From NCBI RefSeq assembly GCF_042665095.1, contig NZ_JBHTBV010000008.1: a stretch of DNA of 64,000 nucleotides; one strand, written 5' to 3'. The translations under genes were made by a program, and so were the position numbers. The stretch's first letter is position 1. Each line of letters starts with the position of its first letter. Shown one piece after another: positions 35,871-43,738 of this stretch. A model generated the notes under the pieces. The model was given only the letters and a program-made list of their open reading frames with translations, did not search any database and was not told the origin of the DNA. Source of the stretch: Gordonibacter pamelaeae. Its GTDB lineage: Bacteria > Actinomycetota > Coriobacteriia > Coriobacteriales > Eggerthellaceae.

Positions 35871-37088
35871 GTGGCAACTTCAGAACTGATCGAGGCCTTG
35901 CAGGCCCTGGCCCACGAACGCAAGATCGACGAGTTCTACCTCATCGAGCGCCTGGAGGTGTCGCTTGCCAAGAGCTACGAGCGCATCCTGGACCTCGAGT
36001 GGGACGCGCGCGTGACCATCGACCGCCAGACGGGGCACATCTACGTCTACGAGCTGGTGCCGGTGGGCGAGCCCGACGAGGAGACCGGCGAGTACAGCGA
36101 GTTCGAGGAGCGCGACGTGACGCCGGCCGACGTGAGCCGCATCGCGGCGCAGAACGCGAAGGGCGTCATCGCGTCCATCGTGCGCGAGGCGGGCCGCCAG
36201 TCCATCTTCGAGGAGTTCTCGGGACGCGTGGGCGACCTGGTCACGGGCACGGTGCTGCAGGGCACCCCGGACTTCACCATCATCAAGATCCGCGACGGCG
36301 TGGAGGCGGAGCTGCCGCACTACGACCAGAAGCGCAACCCGGGCGAGCGCAACGAGCGTCCGTCGAACGAGCACTACCGCCACAACCAGCGCCTGAAGGT
36401 GCTCATCATCGACGTGCGCGACCCGAACTCCGACGCGCCGAAGATGCGCGGCGAGCAGGCCCGCCCGGCCATCGTCGTGTCCCGCACGCACCCGGACCTC
36501 ATCCGCCGCCTCTTCGAGATCGAGGTGCCGGAGATCTACGACGGCATGGTGGAGATCAAGTCCATCGCCCGCGAGCCGGGCGCGCGCTCCAAGATCGCGG
36601 TGGCCTCGCGCGAGGCGAACCTCGACCCGGTGGGCGCCTGCGTCGGCCCGAAGGGCAGCCGCGTGCGCATGGTGGTGGAGGAGCTGCGCAACGAGCGCGT
36701 GGACGTCATCCAGTGGCACGAGGACCCCGCGTCCTACGTGGCCAACGCGCTCTCGCCCGCGAAGGTGGCGAACGTCATCATCGACGAGGACAACCACTAC
36801 GCCACCGTCGTGGTGCCCGACGACCAGCTGTCGCTGGCCATCGGCAAGGAGGGCCAGAACGCCCGCCTCGCCGCGCGCCTCACGGGCTGGCATATCGACA
36901 TCAAGAGCGCGTCGTTCGCCGGCGAGCCGCTGGCCGCGGGCGACAACATGCTCATCGACGAGGACGTGGAGGCCGACGACGAGGCCGGCCTGTGCGCCTA
37001 CGTGAGCGAGGACGGGGCGCGCTGCCGCAACCATGCCCGGCCGGGCAGCCACTACTGCGGCGTGCACGCGGACCTCGACGGGGAATAG
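35871..37088 (+). CDS. nusA: Transcription termination/antitermination factor NusA with C-terminal Cys/His tail
   Basis: 405 residues: N-terminal RNA-polymerase-binding domain, S1 domain (GRVGDLVTGTVLQG), KH1 and KH2 (VGACVGPKGSRVRMVVEEL; AIGKEGQNARLAARLTGW). It modulates pausing, termination and antitermination. The start is GTG with AGGAAAGG. The last 40 residues are unusual: after an acidic linker comes a CAYVSEDGARC-RNH-HYC-GVH pattern, a compact C-C-H/H-C-H arrangement that could bind zinc. I know no such tail in the standard NusA description. Confidence 0.95.
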   Translation: MATSELIEALQALAHERKIDEFYLIERLEVSLAKSYERILDLEWDARVTIDRQTGHIYVYELVPVGEPDEETGEYSEFEERDVTPADVSRIAAQNAKGVIASIVREAGRQSIFEEFSGRVGDLVTGTVLQGTPDFTIIKIRDGVEAELPHYDQKRNPGERNERPSNEHYRHNQRLKVLIIDVRDPNSDAPKMRGEQARPAIVVSRTHPDLIRRLFEIEVPEIYDGMVEIKSIAREPGARSKIAVASREANLDPVGACVGPKGSRVRMVVEELRNERVDVIQWHEDPASYVANALSPAKVANVIIDEDNHYATVVVPDDQLSLAIGKEGQNARLAARLTGWHIDIKSASFAGEPLAAGDNMLIDEDVEADDEAGLCAYVSEDGARCRNHARPGSHYCGVHADLDGE

Positions 37089-37116
37089 CGGCCAAGGGAA
37101 ACGAGCGAGGCGACGG

Positions 37117-37395
37117 ATGGCAACGGAGACGAGGAAACGGCAGCGCAGCTGCATCGCATGCGGAAAGCAGGCCGGCAAGGCCGAGCTCTACCGCGTGGTG
37201 CGCACGCCGGCGGGCTCCGTGGCGTTCGACGGCACCGGCCGCGCGCCGGGGCGGGGGGCGTACGTATGCTCCGAGGCGTGCTTCGCCGCCGCATGCAAGA
37301 CCAGAAAGCTTGAACGGGCGCTGAAGACGAAGCTCGATCACGATGAGTTGGAACGAATCGCAGCCGAGGTGTCTTCGGCGCTGCGCGGAGCGTAA
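37117..37395 (+). CDS. rnpM: YlxR/RnpM-family RNA-binding protein
   Basis: 92 residues with RSCIACGKQ and GRGAYVCSEACFAAA, the two signature blocks of DUF448/YlxR. Members bind RNA, and in Bacillus modulate RNase P. It occupies its usual place between nusA and infB. ATG 37117 has GAGCGAGG; the open frame upstream overlaps nusA without similarity. Confidence 0.9.
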   Translation: MATETRKRQRSCIACGKQAGKAELYRVVRTPAGSVAFDGTGRAPGRGAYVCSEACFAAACKTRKLERALKTKLDHDELERIAAEVSSALRGA

Positions 37396-37413
37396 GGGAA
37401 GAGGAGTTGGTAT

Positions 37414-40194
37414 ATGGCCAGCATGCGCGTACATGAGTTGGCGAAGGAATTCGACATGACGAGCAAGGAGCTGCTCGACAAGCTGAACGAGATGAAGATA
37501 CCCGCGAAGAGCCACGCGAGCATGCTCGCCGACGCCTACGTGGCCAAGATCAGGAAGAACCTCGAGCCCGAGATCAAGCAGCGCGCGGGCCAGCTGGAGG
37601 CCGAGGAGGCCGCCGAGCTCGCCCGCGAGCGCGCCGAGGCCGAGGCCCGCAAGGCCGAGGAGGAGCGTGCCCGCCGCGAGGCCGTGGAGCAGGAGCGCGC
37701 CGCCCGCGAGGCCGAGCGCGCCCGCCGCGAGGCCGCCGAGGCCGAGGGCTCCGCGTCGGGCGGGGAGGGCTCCCCGGACGGGCGCAAGCCGGCCAAGGCG
37801 CCGGCGTCCTCGCCGTTCGAGAGCCTGGCGAGCCAGATCGAGAGCGAGAAGGAGCGCGTGGCCCGCGAGGCCGCCGAGGCCCGTGCCCGCGCCCGCCAGG
37901 CCAAGGCCATGGCCGAGGTGGCGAAGAAGCAGGCCGTGGAGGAGGCGCTGCGCCAGCGCAACAGCAAGAAGCAGAAGGGCTCCGCGTCCTCCGCGCCGAA
38001 GCCCGCTCCCGTGATCGGCGCGAAGAAGGCCTCCGGGTTCGATTCGCTGCTCTCGCAGATCGAGGCCGAGAAGCAGCGCATCGAGGCCCAGAAGAAGCAG
38101 GCCGCGTCGGCCGGCGCCGGCGCCAAGGATGCCGCGCGCAAGGGCGGCAAGCCCGAGCGCGGACCGAAGAAGGGCAAGCGCGGCGGCTCGTTCGAGCAGA
38201 TCGTGCCCGAGCTCGAGGTCCAGCAGCAGCCTGCGGGCGAGGACCGCTACGCCCAGATGGCCGTGCAGGCCGAGAAGCTCCAGCGCGACAAGGTGCTGGC
38301 CGAGGCCCGCGCCGCCGTGGCCGCCGCCTCCACGCACGAGGGGGAGGGCCGCCGCAAGAAGCGCAAGGAGAAGCGCGAGGCCGAGAACCGCGAGCGTTTG
38401 GAGCTGGAGGCCATCGAGAAGGGCCTCGATCCCACGCTCGTGCTGGACGATTCCGTGGTGGAGATCCCGCAGGGCACGACCGTGGCCAAGTTCGCCGAGC
38501 TCATCGGCGTGCCGCCCAACGACGTCATCAAGCGCCTGTTCATGCTGGGCCAGGTGCTCACGCTCACGCAGTCCATGGGCGACGACCTGGTGGAGCTCAT
38601 CGCCGACGACATGGGGCGCAAGGTGCGCGTCGTGTCGCCCGAGGAGGAGTACGCCGTCGTGTACCACGACAAGGACGAGGACCTCAAGCCCCGCCCGCCC
38701 GTCGTCACCGTCATGGGCCACGTCGACCACGGCAAGACGTCGCTTCTGGACGCCATCCGCGACACGGGCGTGGCCGCGGGCGAGGCCGGCGGCATCACCC
38801 AGCACATCGGCGCGTCGGTCGTGGAGATCGACGGCAAGCAGATCACGTTCATCGACACGCCGGGCCACGAGGCGTTCACGGCCATGCGCGCCCGCGGCGC
38901 CCAGGTCACCGACGTCATCGTGCTCGTGGTGGCCGCCGACGACGGCGTCATGCCGCAGACCGTCGAGGCCATCAACCACGCGAAGGCGGCCGAGGTGCCC
39001 ATCGTGGTGGCCGTCAACAAGATCGACAAGCCGGGCGCGAACCCCGACCGCGTGCGCCAGGAGCTCGTGGAGTACGGCGTCATCCCCGAGGAATGGGGCG
39101 GCACGAACATGTTCGTGGAGGTGTCGGCCAAGCAGCGCCTGCACATCGACGACGTGCTGGAGACCATCATCCTGCAGGCCGACGTCCTGGAGCTCAAGGC
39201 CAACCCCGACGCCGAGGCCTCCGGCTTCGTCATCGAGGCGAACCTGGACAAGGGCCGCGGCCCCGTGGCAACCGTGCTCGTGCAGCGCGGCACGCTGCAC
39301 CCCGGCGACATCGTGGTGGCCGGCACGTCCTACGGCCGCGTGCGCGCGCTGGTAAACCCGCTCGGCAAGCACGTGGACGAGGCCTACCCCGCCGACCCGG
39401 TGGAGATCCTGGGCCTGAACAGCGTGCCGGTGGCCGGCGACGAGTTCCGCGTGTTCGACGACGAGCGCGACGCCCGCAAGCTCGCCGAGGAGCGCGCGCT
39501 GCGCGCCCGCCTGGCCGAGCAGGAGACGAAGTCCCATGTGAGCCTGGACGACCTGTTCAGCCGCATCGAGGAGGGCAAGCAGACCGACCTGAACCTCATC
39601 GTGAAGGCCGACGTGCAGGGCTCCATCGAGGCGCTGCGCGACGCGTTCGAGAAGATGGACCAGTCCGAGGTGCGCATCAACATCGTGCACTCGGCCGTGG
39701 GCGGCATCACCGAGACCGACGTCACGCTGGCCTCCGCTTCCGACGCCATCATCATCGGCTTCAACGTGCGCCCCACGGGCAAGTCGAAGGTGCAGGCCGA
39801 GAAGGAGAAGGTGGACATCCGCCTGTACCGCGTCATCTACCAGGCCATCGAGGAGATCAACGCCGCGCGTGTGGGCCTGCTCTCGCCCGATATCGTGGAG
39901 GAGGACACCGGCGTTGCCGAGGTCCGCGAGACGTTCAAGGTGCCGAAGGTGGGCACCATCGCCGGCTGCTACATCACCGAGGGCGAGATCAACCGCGACG
40001 ACAAGGTGCGCATCGTGCGCGACGGCACCGTGATCTTCGAGGGCGTCATGGAGTCGCTGCGCCGCTTCAAGGACGACGTGAAGAGCGTGCGCCAGGGCTA
40101 CGAGTGCGGCATCGGCATCCATGGCTACCAGGACCTCAAGGTGGGCGATACCATCGAGGGCTACCAGGTGAAGGAAGTCGAGCGAACGGAGTAA
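37414..40194 (+). CDS. infB: Translation initiation factor IF-2
   Basis: 926 residues. An N-terminal IF2N helix-turn (MRVHELAKEFDMTSKELL) is followed by a very long charged Lys/Glu/Ala coiled region (about residues 50-330), then the second IF2N-like segment, the GTPase domain with GHVDHGKTSLLD, DTPGHEAF and NKIDKPG, and domains II-IV. It positions initiator tRNA on the ribosome. GAAGAGGAG precedes the ATG. The 18-base gap from rnpM indicates co-transcription. Confidence 0.97.
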   Translation: MASMRVHELAKEFDMTSKELLDKLNEMKIPAKSHASMLADAYVAKIRKNLEPEIKQRAGQLEAEEAAELARERAEAEARKAEEERARREAVEQERAAREAERARREAAEAEGSASGGEGSPDGRKPAKAPASSPFESLASQIESEKERVAREAAEARARARQAKAMAEVAKKQAVEEALRQRNSKKQKGSASSAPKPAPVIGAKKASGFDSLLSQIEAEKQRIEAQKKQAASAGAGAKDAARKGGKPERGPKKGKRGGSFEQIVPELEVQQQPAGEDRYAQMAVQAEKLQRDKVLAEARAAVAAASTHEGEGRRKKRKEKREAENRERLELEAIEKGLDPTLVLDDSVVEIPQGTTVAKFAELIGVPPNDVIKRLFMLGQVLTLTQSMGDDLVELIADDMGRKVRVVSPEEEYAVVYHDKDEDLKPRPPVVTVMGHVDHGKTSLLDAIRDTGVAAGEAGGITQHIGASVVEIDGKQITFIDTPGHEAFTAMRARGAQVTDVIVLVVAADDGVMPQTVEAINHAKAAEVPIVVAVNKIDKPGANPDRVRQELVEYGVIPEEWGGTNMFVEVSAKQRLHIDDVLETIILQADVLELKANPDAEASGFVIEANLDKGRGPVATVLVQRGTLHPGDIVVAGTSYGRVRALVNPLGKHVDEAYPADPVEILGLNSVPVAGDEFRVFDDERDARKLAEERALRARLAEQETKSHVSLDDLFSRIEEGKQTDLNLIVKADVQGSIEALRDAFEKMDQSEVRINIVHSAVGGITETDVTLASASDAIIIGFNVRPTGKSKVQAEKEKVDIRLYRVIYQAIEEINAARVGLLSPDIVEEDTGVAEVRETFKVPKVGTIAGCYITEGEINRDDKVRIVRDGTVIFEGVMESLRRFKDDVKSVRQGYECGIGIHGYQDLKVGDTIEGYQVKEVERTE

Positions 40195-40221
40195 CCGTTC
40201 GTAACCGATACGAGCATCGAA

Positions 40222-40269
40222 GCGCCCGTCGGCCGTCCCGCGATACACTGGACGCGACGGGCGCGTTTT
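40222..40269 (+). terminator. Terminator after infB, with promoter-like loop
   Basis: A 10-bp stem (40222-40231 with 40255-40264) is followed by GTTTTT. The 23-base loop contains GATACACT, a fair -10 element, so rbfA could have its own promoter here. Confidence 0.65.
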
Positions 40270-40303
40270 TCGCGCAACCCCCGACTGTTTAGGAGGCGGC
40301 ACC

Positions 40304-40756
40304 ATGAAGCAAGGATCTTCGAACCGCAAGGTCAACGAGCAGGCGCGCGAGGTCATCGCGAGCATTCTCTTGTTCGAGATATCCGACCCGCGCCTCGAGC
40401 TCGTGACCATCACGGGCTGCGAGGTGAGCTACGACCGCAGCGTGTGCAACGTGTTCTACACCACCGAGCCCGAGCGCTACGACGACGTGGCCGCCGCCTT
40501 CCAGAAGGCGGCGGGGCGCATCCGCTCGCTCATGGCGCGGAAGCTCTCGTGGCGCGTGGCGCCCGAACTGCGCTTCCTCTTGGACACGAGCGTCGACCAG
40601 GCCGAGCGCATTGCGAGCGCGCTCGCGGCCGACGCGCACCGCAGCGCCGTGGCCGCGCCCACGGACAGCGACGTGCCGGCCGACGCCGACGCGTTCGCCG
40701 CCGAGCGTGCGCAGGAGCAGGCCGAGGAACGCTCCCAGGACGGGGAGGGCGCATGA
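40304..40756 (+). CDS. rbfA: Ribosome-binding factor A
   Basis: 150 residues; the KH-type fold of RbfA is clear (NEQAREVIASILLFEISDPRLELVTITG, then VFYTT, and VAPELRFLLDTSVDQAERI). It binds the 16S 5' region during 30S maturation. A 30-residue acidic C-terminal tail follows. AGGAGG precedes the ATG. Its stop overlaps the ATG of the next gene (ATGA). Confidence 0.93.
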   Translation: MKQGSSNRKVNEQAREVIASILLFEISDPRLELVTITGCEVSYDRSVCNVFYTTEPERYDDVAAAFQKAAGRIRSLMARKLSWRVAPELRFLLDTSVDQAERIASALAADAHRSAVAAPTDSDVPADADAFAAERAQEQAEERSQDGEGA

Positions 40757-41778
40757 GCGTCACGCCCCAGACGAACACGACGCTGCCCGAGCTGGCCGCC
40801 GCGCTCGCCGAGCGCGACGACTTCGTCATCTGCGGGCACGTGAGCCCCGACGGCGACTGCATCGGCTCGCAGCTCGCGCTCATGCACGCGCTGCGCTCGC
40901 TCGGGAAGCGGGCCGTGTGCCTGCTGGCCAAGGACGAGCCCATCGACGCACGCCTGGCGTTCCTGCCGGGCGCCGACGGGCTCGTTCCGGCGGCGCTCTA
41001 CGACGGCCCTGCCGCCACGTTCGTGGCGGTGGACGTGCCCATGCGCGACCGCATGAACTCTGCGGCGGCGCACCTGCTGGACGCGTGCGCCTTCTCGGCC
41101 ACCGTCGACCACCACGCCTACGACGAGCGCATGACCGACCTCGCCTACGTCGATCCCGCCTCCGCATCCACGACGATGCTCGTGTGGGAGCTCGCCGGCC
41201 TCATGGGCGCCGAGCGCGGGGCCGAGCTTGCCACGTGCTGCTACACGGGCCTCGTCACGGACACGGGGCGCTTCCAGTACCAGAACACCGACGCGGCCGC
41301 CCTTGCGGCGGCGTCGGCCATGGTCGCCGCAGGCGCCGATGCGGCGGGCGTGGCCCGCGAGATATTCCAGAGCCGCTCGCTCCCCTCCGTGGAGCTCGAG
41401 GCGCTGGCCGTCGAGCGCATGCGCTTCGGCGCCGACGGGGGGTGGGCGCTGAGCTGGGTCATGCGCGACGACTTCGACGCCGTGGGCGCCGTGAAGGCCG
41501 ACGCCGAGCCCCTTATCGACGCGCTGCGCTCCCTGCGCGGCGTGCGCGTGGCGTGCATGCTGCGCGACCAGGGCGACTCGGTGCGCGGCAGCTTCCGCGC
41601 GAAGGACGGCACCGACGTGGCAGCGCTCGCGCGCACGCTGGGAGGCGGCGGGCACCGGGCCGCGGCCGGCTTCACCGTGTCGGGCCCCATGGAGGCCGCC
41701 GTGGAGCGCATCGGCGCGCTGCTGGACGAGGCGCTTGCCGGTACGCCGGCCGATGCAGAGGGGGAGCGCGGGGCGTGA
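40753..41778 (+). CDS. nrnA: DHH/DHHA1 phosphoesterase, NrnA-type oligoribonuclease
   Basis: 341 residues with the DHH motifs (GHVSPDGDCIGSQLAL, VDVPMRD, ATVDHHAYDER, TDTGRFQYQNT) and the C-terminal DHHA1 nucleotide-binding block GGGGHRAAAGF. Members degrade nanoRNA and cyclic-dinucleotide products such as pGpG or pApA, and some act on pAp. It sits in the usual rbfA-nrnA-truB order with start/stop overlaps on both sides, so translation is coupled. Confidence 0.9.
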   Translation: MSVTPQTNTTLPELAAALAERDDFVICGHVSPDGDCIGSQLALMHALRSLGKRAVCLLAKDEPIDARLAFLPGADGLVPAALYDGPAATFVAVDVPMRDRMNSAAAHLLDACAFSATVDHHAYDERMTDLAYVDPASASTTMLVWELAGLMGAERGAELATCCYTGLVTDTGRFQYQNTDAAALAAASAMVAAGADAAGVAREIFQSRSLPSVELEALAVERMRFGADGGWALSWVMRDDFDAVGAVKADAEPLIDALRSLRGVRVACMLRDQGDSVRGSFRAKDGTDVAALARTLGGGGHRAAAGFTVSGPMEAAVERIGALLDEALAGTPADAEGERGA

Positions 41779-42788
41779 AACGGGGGGATTCGGGGCTTTC
41801 CCTGGTCGTGGGGGTGAACAAGCCGGCGGGCATGAGCTCGCACGACGTGGTCAACCGGTGCCGCCGCATCTTCGGCGAGCGTCGCGTGGGGCATACGGGC
41901 ACGCTCGACCCCATGGCGACGGGCGTGCTCCCCATCTGCGTGGGGCCGGCCACGCGCCTGGACGCCTACCTCGTGGGCCACGACAAGCACTACCGCGTGC
42001 GCATCGCGTTCGGCGCGGCCACCACCACCGACGACGCCGAGGGCGAAATCGTACGCACGGGCGACGTGCCCGCGCGCGTGCTGGACCCGGCGTTCGCCGC
42101 CTCGTTCGCGAAGGGCCTGGCAGGCGCCCGCAAGCAGCTGCCGCCTGCCTACTCGGCCATCAAGGTGAACGGGCGCAAGGCATGCGACGCCGCCCGCCAG
42201 GGCACCATCATCGACCTGGCGCCGCGCGACATCGTGGTGCACGACGCGCGCCTCGTGGCGGTGCACGAGGCGGGGGACGGCTGCGAGCTGCCGTCGTGGG
42301 ATGTGGAGTTCCACGTGTCGAAGGGCACCTACATCCGCGCGCTCGCCCGCGACGCAGGCGCGGCGCTCGGCTGCCCTGCGCACGTGGCGGCGCTCGAGCG
42401 CACGCAGCTGGGCCTGCTGCGCTTGGAGGAGTGCGTCACGCTGGAGACGCTGGCGGAGCTCGGCGACCGCGCCGCGCTCGACCCGGTGCACCTGCTGGGC
42501 ACGCGCTTCCTCTACGCCGACGGCCCGCTGGCCGCCGGCGTGCGCAACGGCAACGCGTTGCCAGGGTCGTCCGAGCTGTTCGAGCGCCGGCGGGGCGCGC
42601 TGGACGCGGAGTTCTGCGCCTGCACGGCGGGCGTGCGCGAGAGCTGCGAGGCGCCGCACGACGGCGAGGTGGTGGCCGTGATCGCCGAGAACAAGCTCGT
42701 GGCGCTGTACGCTTACGACGAGGGCCGCGCCGCCTATCGCGCGCGGTGCGTGTTCCAGACGGGGGTTTCTCGTGGCAGAGATCTATGA
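41775..42788 (+). CDS. truB: tRNA pseudouridine(55) synthase
   Basis: 337 residues. VVGVNKPAGMSSHDVVNR, GHTGTLDPMATGVLP with the catalytic Asp, and KQLPPAYSAIKVNG / SKGTYIRALARD are TruB motifs. A C-terminal PUA-like region follows. It makes pseudouridine 55 in the T loop of tRNAs. The GTG start overlaps the nrnA stop (GTGA), and the gene overlaps ribF by 17 bases. Confidence 0.95.
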   Translation: MKRGDSGLSLVVGVNKPAGMSSHDVVNRCRRIFGERRVGHTGTLDPMATGVLPICVGPATRLDAYLVGHDKHYRVRIAFGAATTTDDAEGEIVRTGDVPARVLDPAFAASFAKGLAGARKQLPPAYSAIKVNGRKACDAARQGTIIDLAPRDIVVHDARLVAVHEAGDGCELPSWDVEFHVSKGTYIRALARDAGAALGCPAHVAALERTQLGLLRLEECVTLETLAELGDRAALDPVHLLGTRFLYADGPLAAGVRNGNALPGSSELFERRRGALDAEFCACTAGVRESCEAPHDGEVVAVIAENKLVALYAYDEGRAAYRARCVFQTGVSRGRDL

Positions 42789-43695
42789 GGTGGGGGAGCG
42801 TTTCGACCATGCGTTCTTCGCGGGCACGTCCTGCGCGTTCGGCGTGTTCGACGGCGTGCACGCCGGGCACCGGTACCTGCTGGCGCAGGCGCGCGAGACG
42901 GCGGGAAGGTCGGGCGGCAAGAGCGTCGCGCTCACGTTCGACATTGACCCTGACGAGGTGTTTCACCCCGACCGCCTGAAGAAGCTCATGACGAACGGGG
43001 AGCGCCTGGCCATGCTTGCGGCCACGGGCGTGGACGCCGTGGCCGTGCTGCCGTTCACGCCGGCGTTCGCCTCGCTGTCGCCCGAGGCGTTCCTCGAGGC
43101 CACGTTCGACGGCACGGCACCTGCGTACCTGCACGTGGGTTGCGACTTCCGGTTCGGTGCGCGCGCGGCAGGCACCGTGGGCGAGCTCGCGGCGTGGGGC
43201 GCCGGCGCCGGCTGCGCCGTGGCGGCGCACGACCTCAAGAGTGCCGACGGCGCGCCCGTCACGGCCACGCGCATCCGCCTGCTGCTGGCCGAGGGCGACA
43301 TCGCGGAGGCCAACCGCCTGCTCGAGCGTCCGTACTTCATGACGGGCACGGTGGAGCCGGGCCGCGGGGAAGGGGCCGATTTGGGCTTCCGCACCGCGAA
43401 CCTCGCCGTGCCCGACCAGCTGCGCCCGCTCGGCGACGGCGTGTACGCCGCCTACGCCCAGGTGGACGGCACGCGCTACAAGGCCGCCGTGAACGTGGGC
43501 GTGGCCGCCACCTTCGCCGACCGCGCCACCGCCACCTGCGAGGTGCACCTCCTTGACTTCGCCGGCGACCTCTACGGCAAGCCGGTCAAGGTGGAGTTCC
43601 TGCACTGGCTGCGCCCCATGCGCAAGTTCGACGACGTGGAAGAGCTCATCGCCACGGTGAAGGGCAACATCCAGTGGGTGAGGGAGAACCTGTAG
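42772..43695 (+). CDS. ribF: Bifunctional riboflavin kinase/FMN adenylyltransferase
   Basis: 307 residues. The N-terminal nucleotidyltransferase domain has GVFDGVHAGHRYLL and the TATRIRLLL segment. The C-terminal flavokinase barrel has the TGTVEPGRGEGADLGFRTANL motif and ends with FLHWLRPMRKFDDVEEL. It makes FMN and FAD from riboflavin. The GTG start lies inside truB. It is the last gene of the translation operon; no clear terminator separates it from the convergent sulfatase 43 bases away. Confidence 0.95.
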   Translation: MAEIYEVGERFDHAFFAGTSCAFGVFDGVHAGHRYLLAQARETAGRSGGKSVALTFDIDPDEVFHPDRLKKLMTNGERLAMLAATGVDAVAVLPFTPAFASLSPEAFLEATFDGTAPAYLHVGCDFRFGARAAGTVGELAAWGAGAGCAVAAHDLKSADGAPVTATRIRLLLAEGDIAEANRLLERPYFMTGTVEPGRGEGADLGFRTANLAVPDQLRPLGDGVYAAYAQVDGTRYKAAVNVGVAATFADRATATCEVHLLDFAGDLYGKPVKVEFLHWLRPMRKFDDVEELIATVKGNIQWVRENL

Positions 43696-43738
43696 CGAGC
43701 GCCGGCAAGAGGAAGGGGCGGGGTGCTGCTTTGTTCGC

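Noticed and set aside
36952..40413. 1,153-codon open frame on the minus strand opposite infB
   Set aside because: Antisense shadow of infB in high-GC DNA; His/Leu/Val-rich composition and no domain, while the plus-strand gene is certain.
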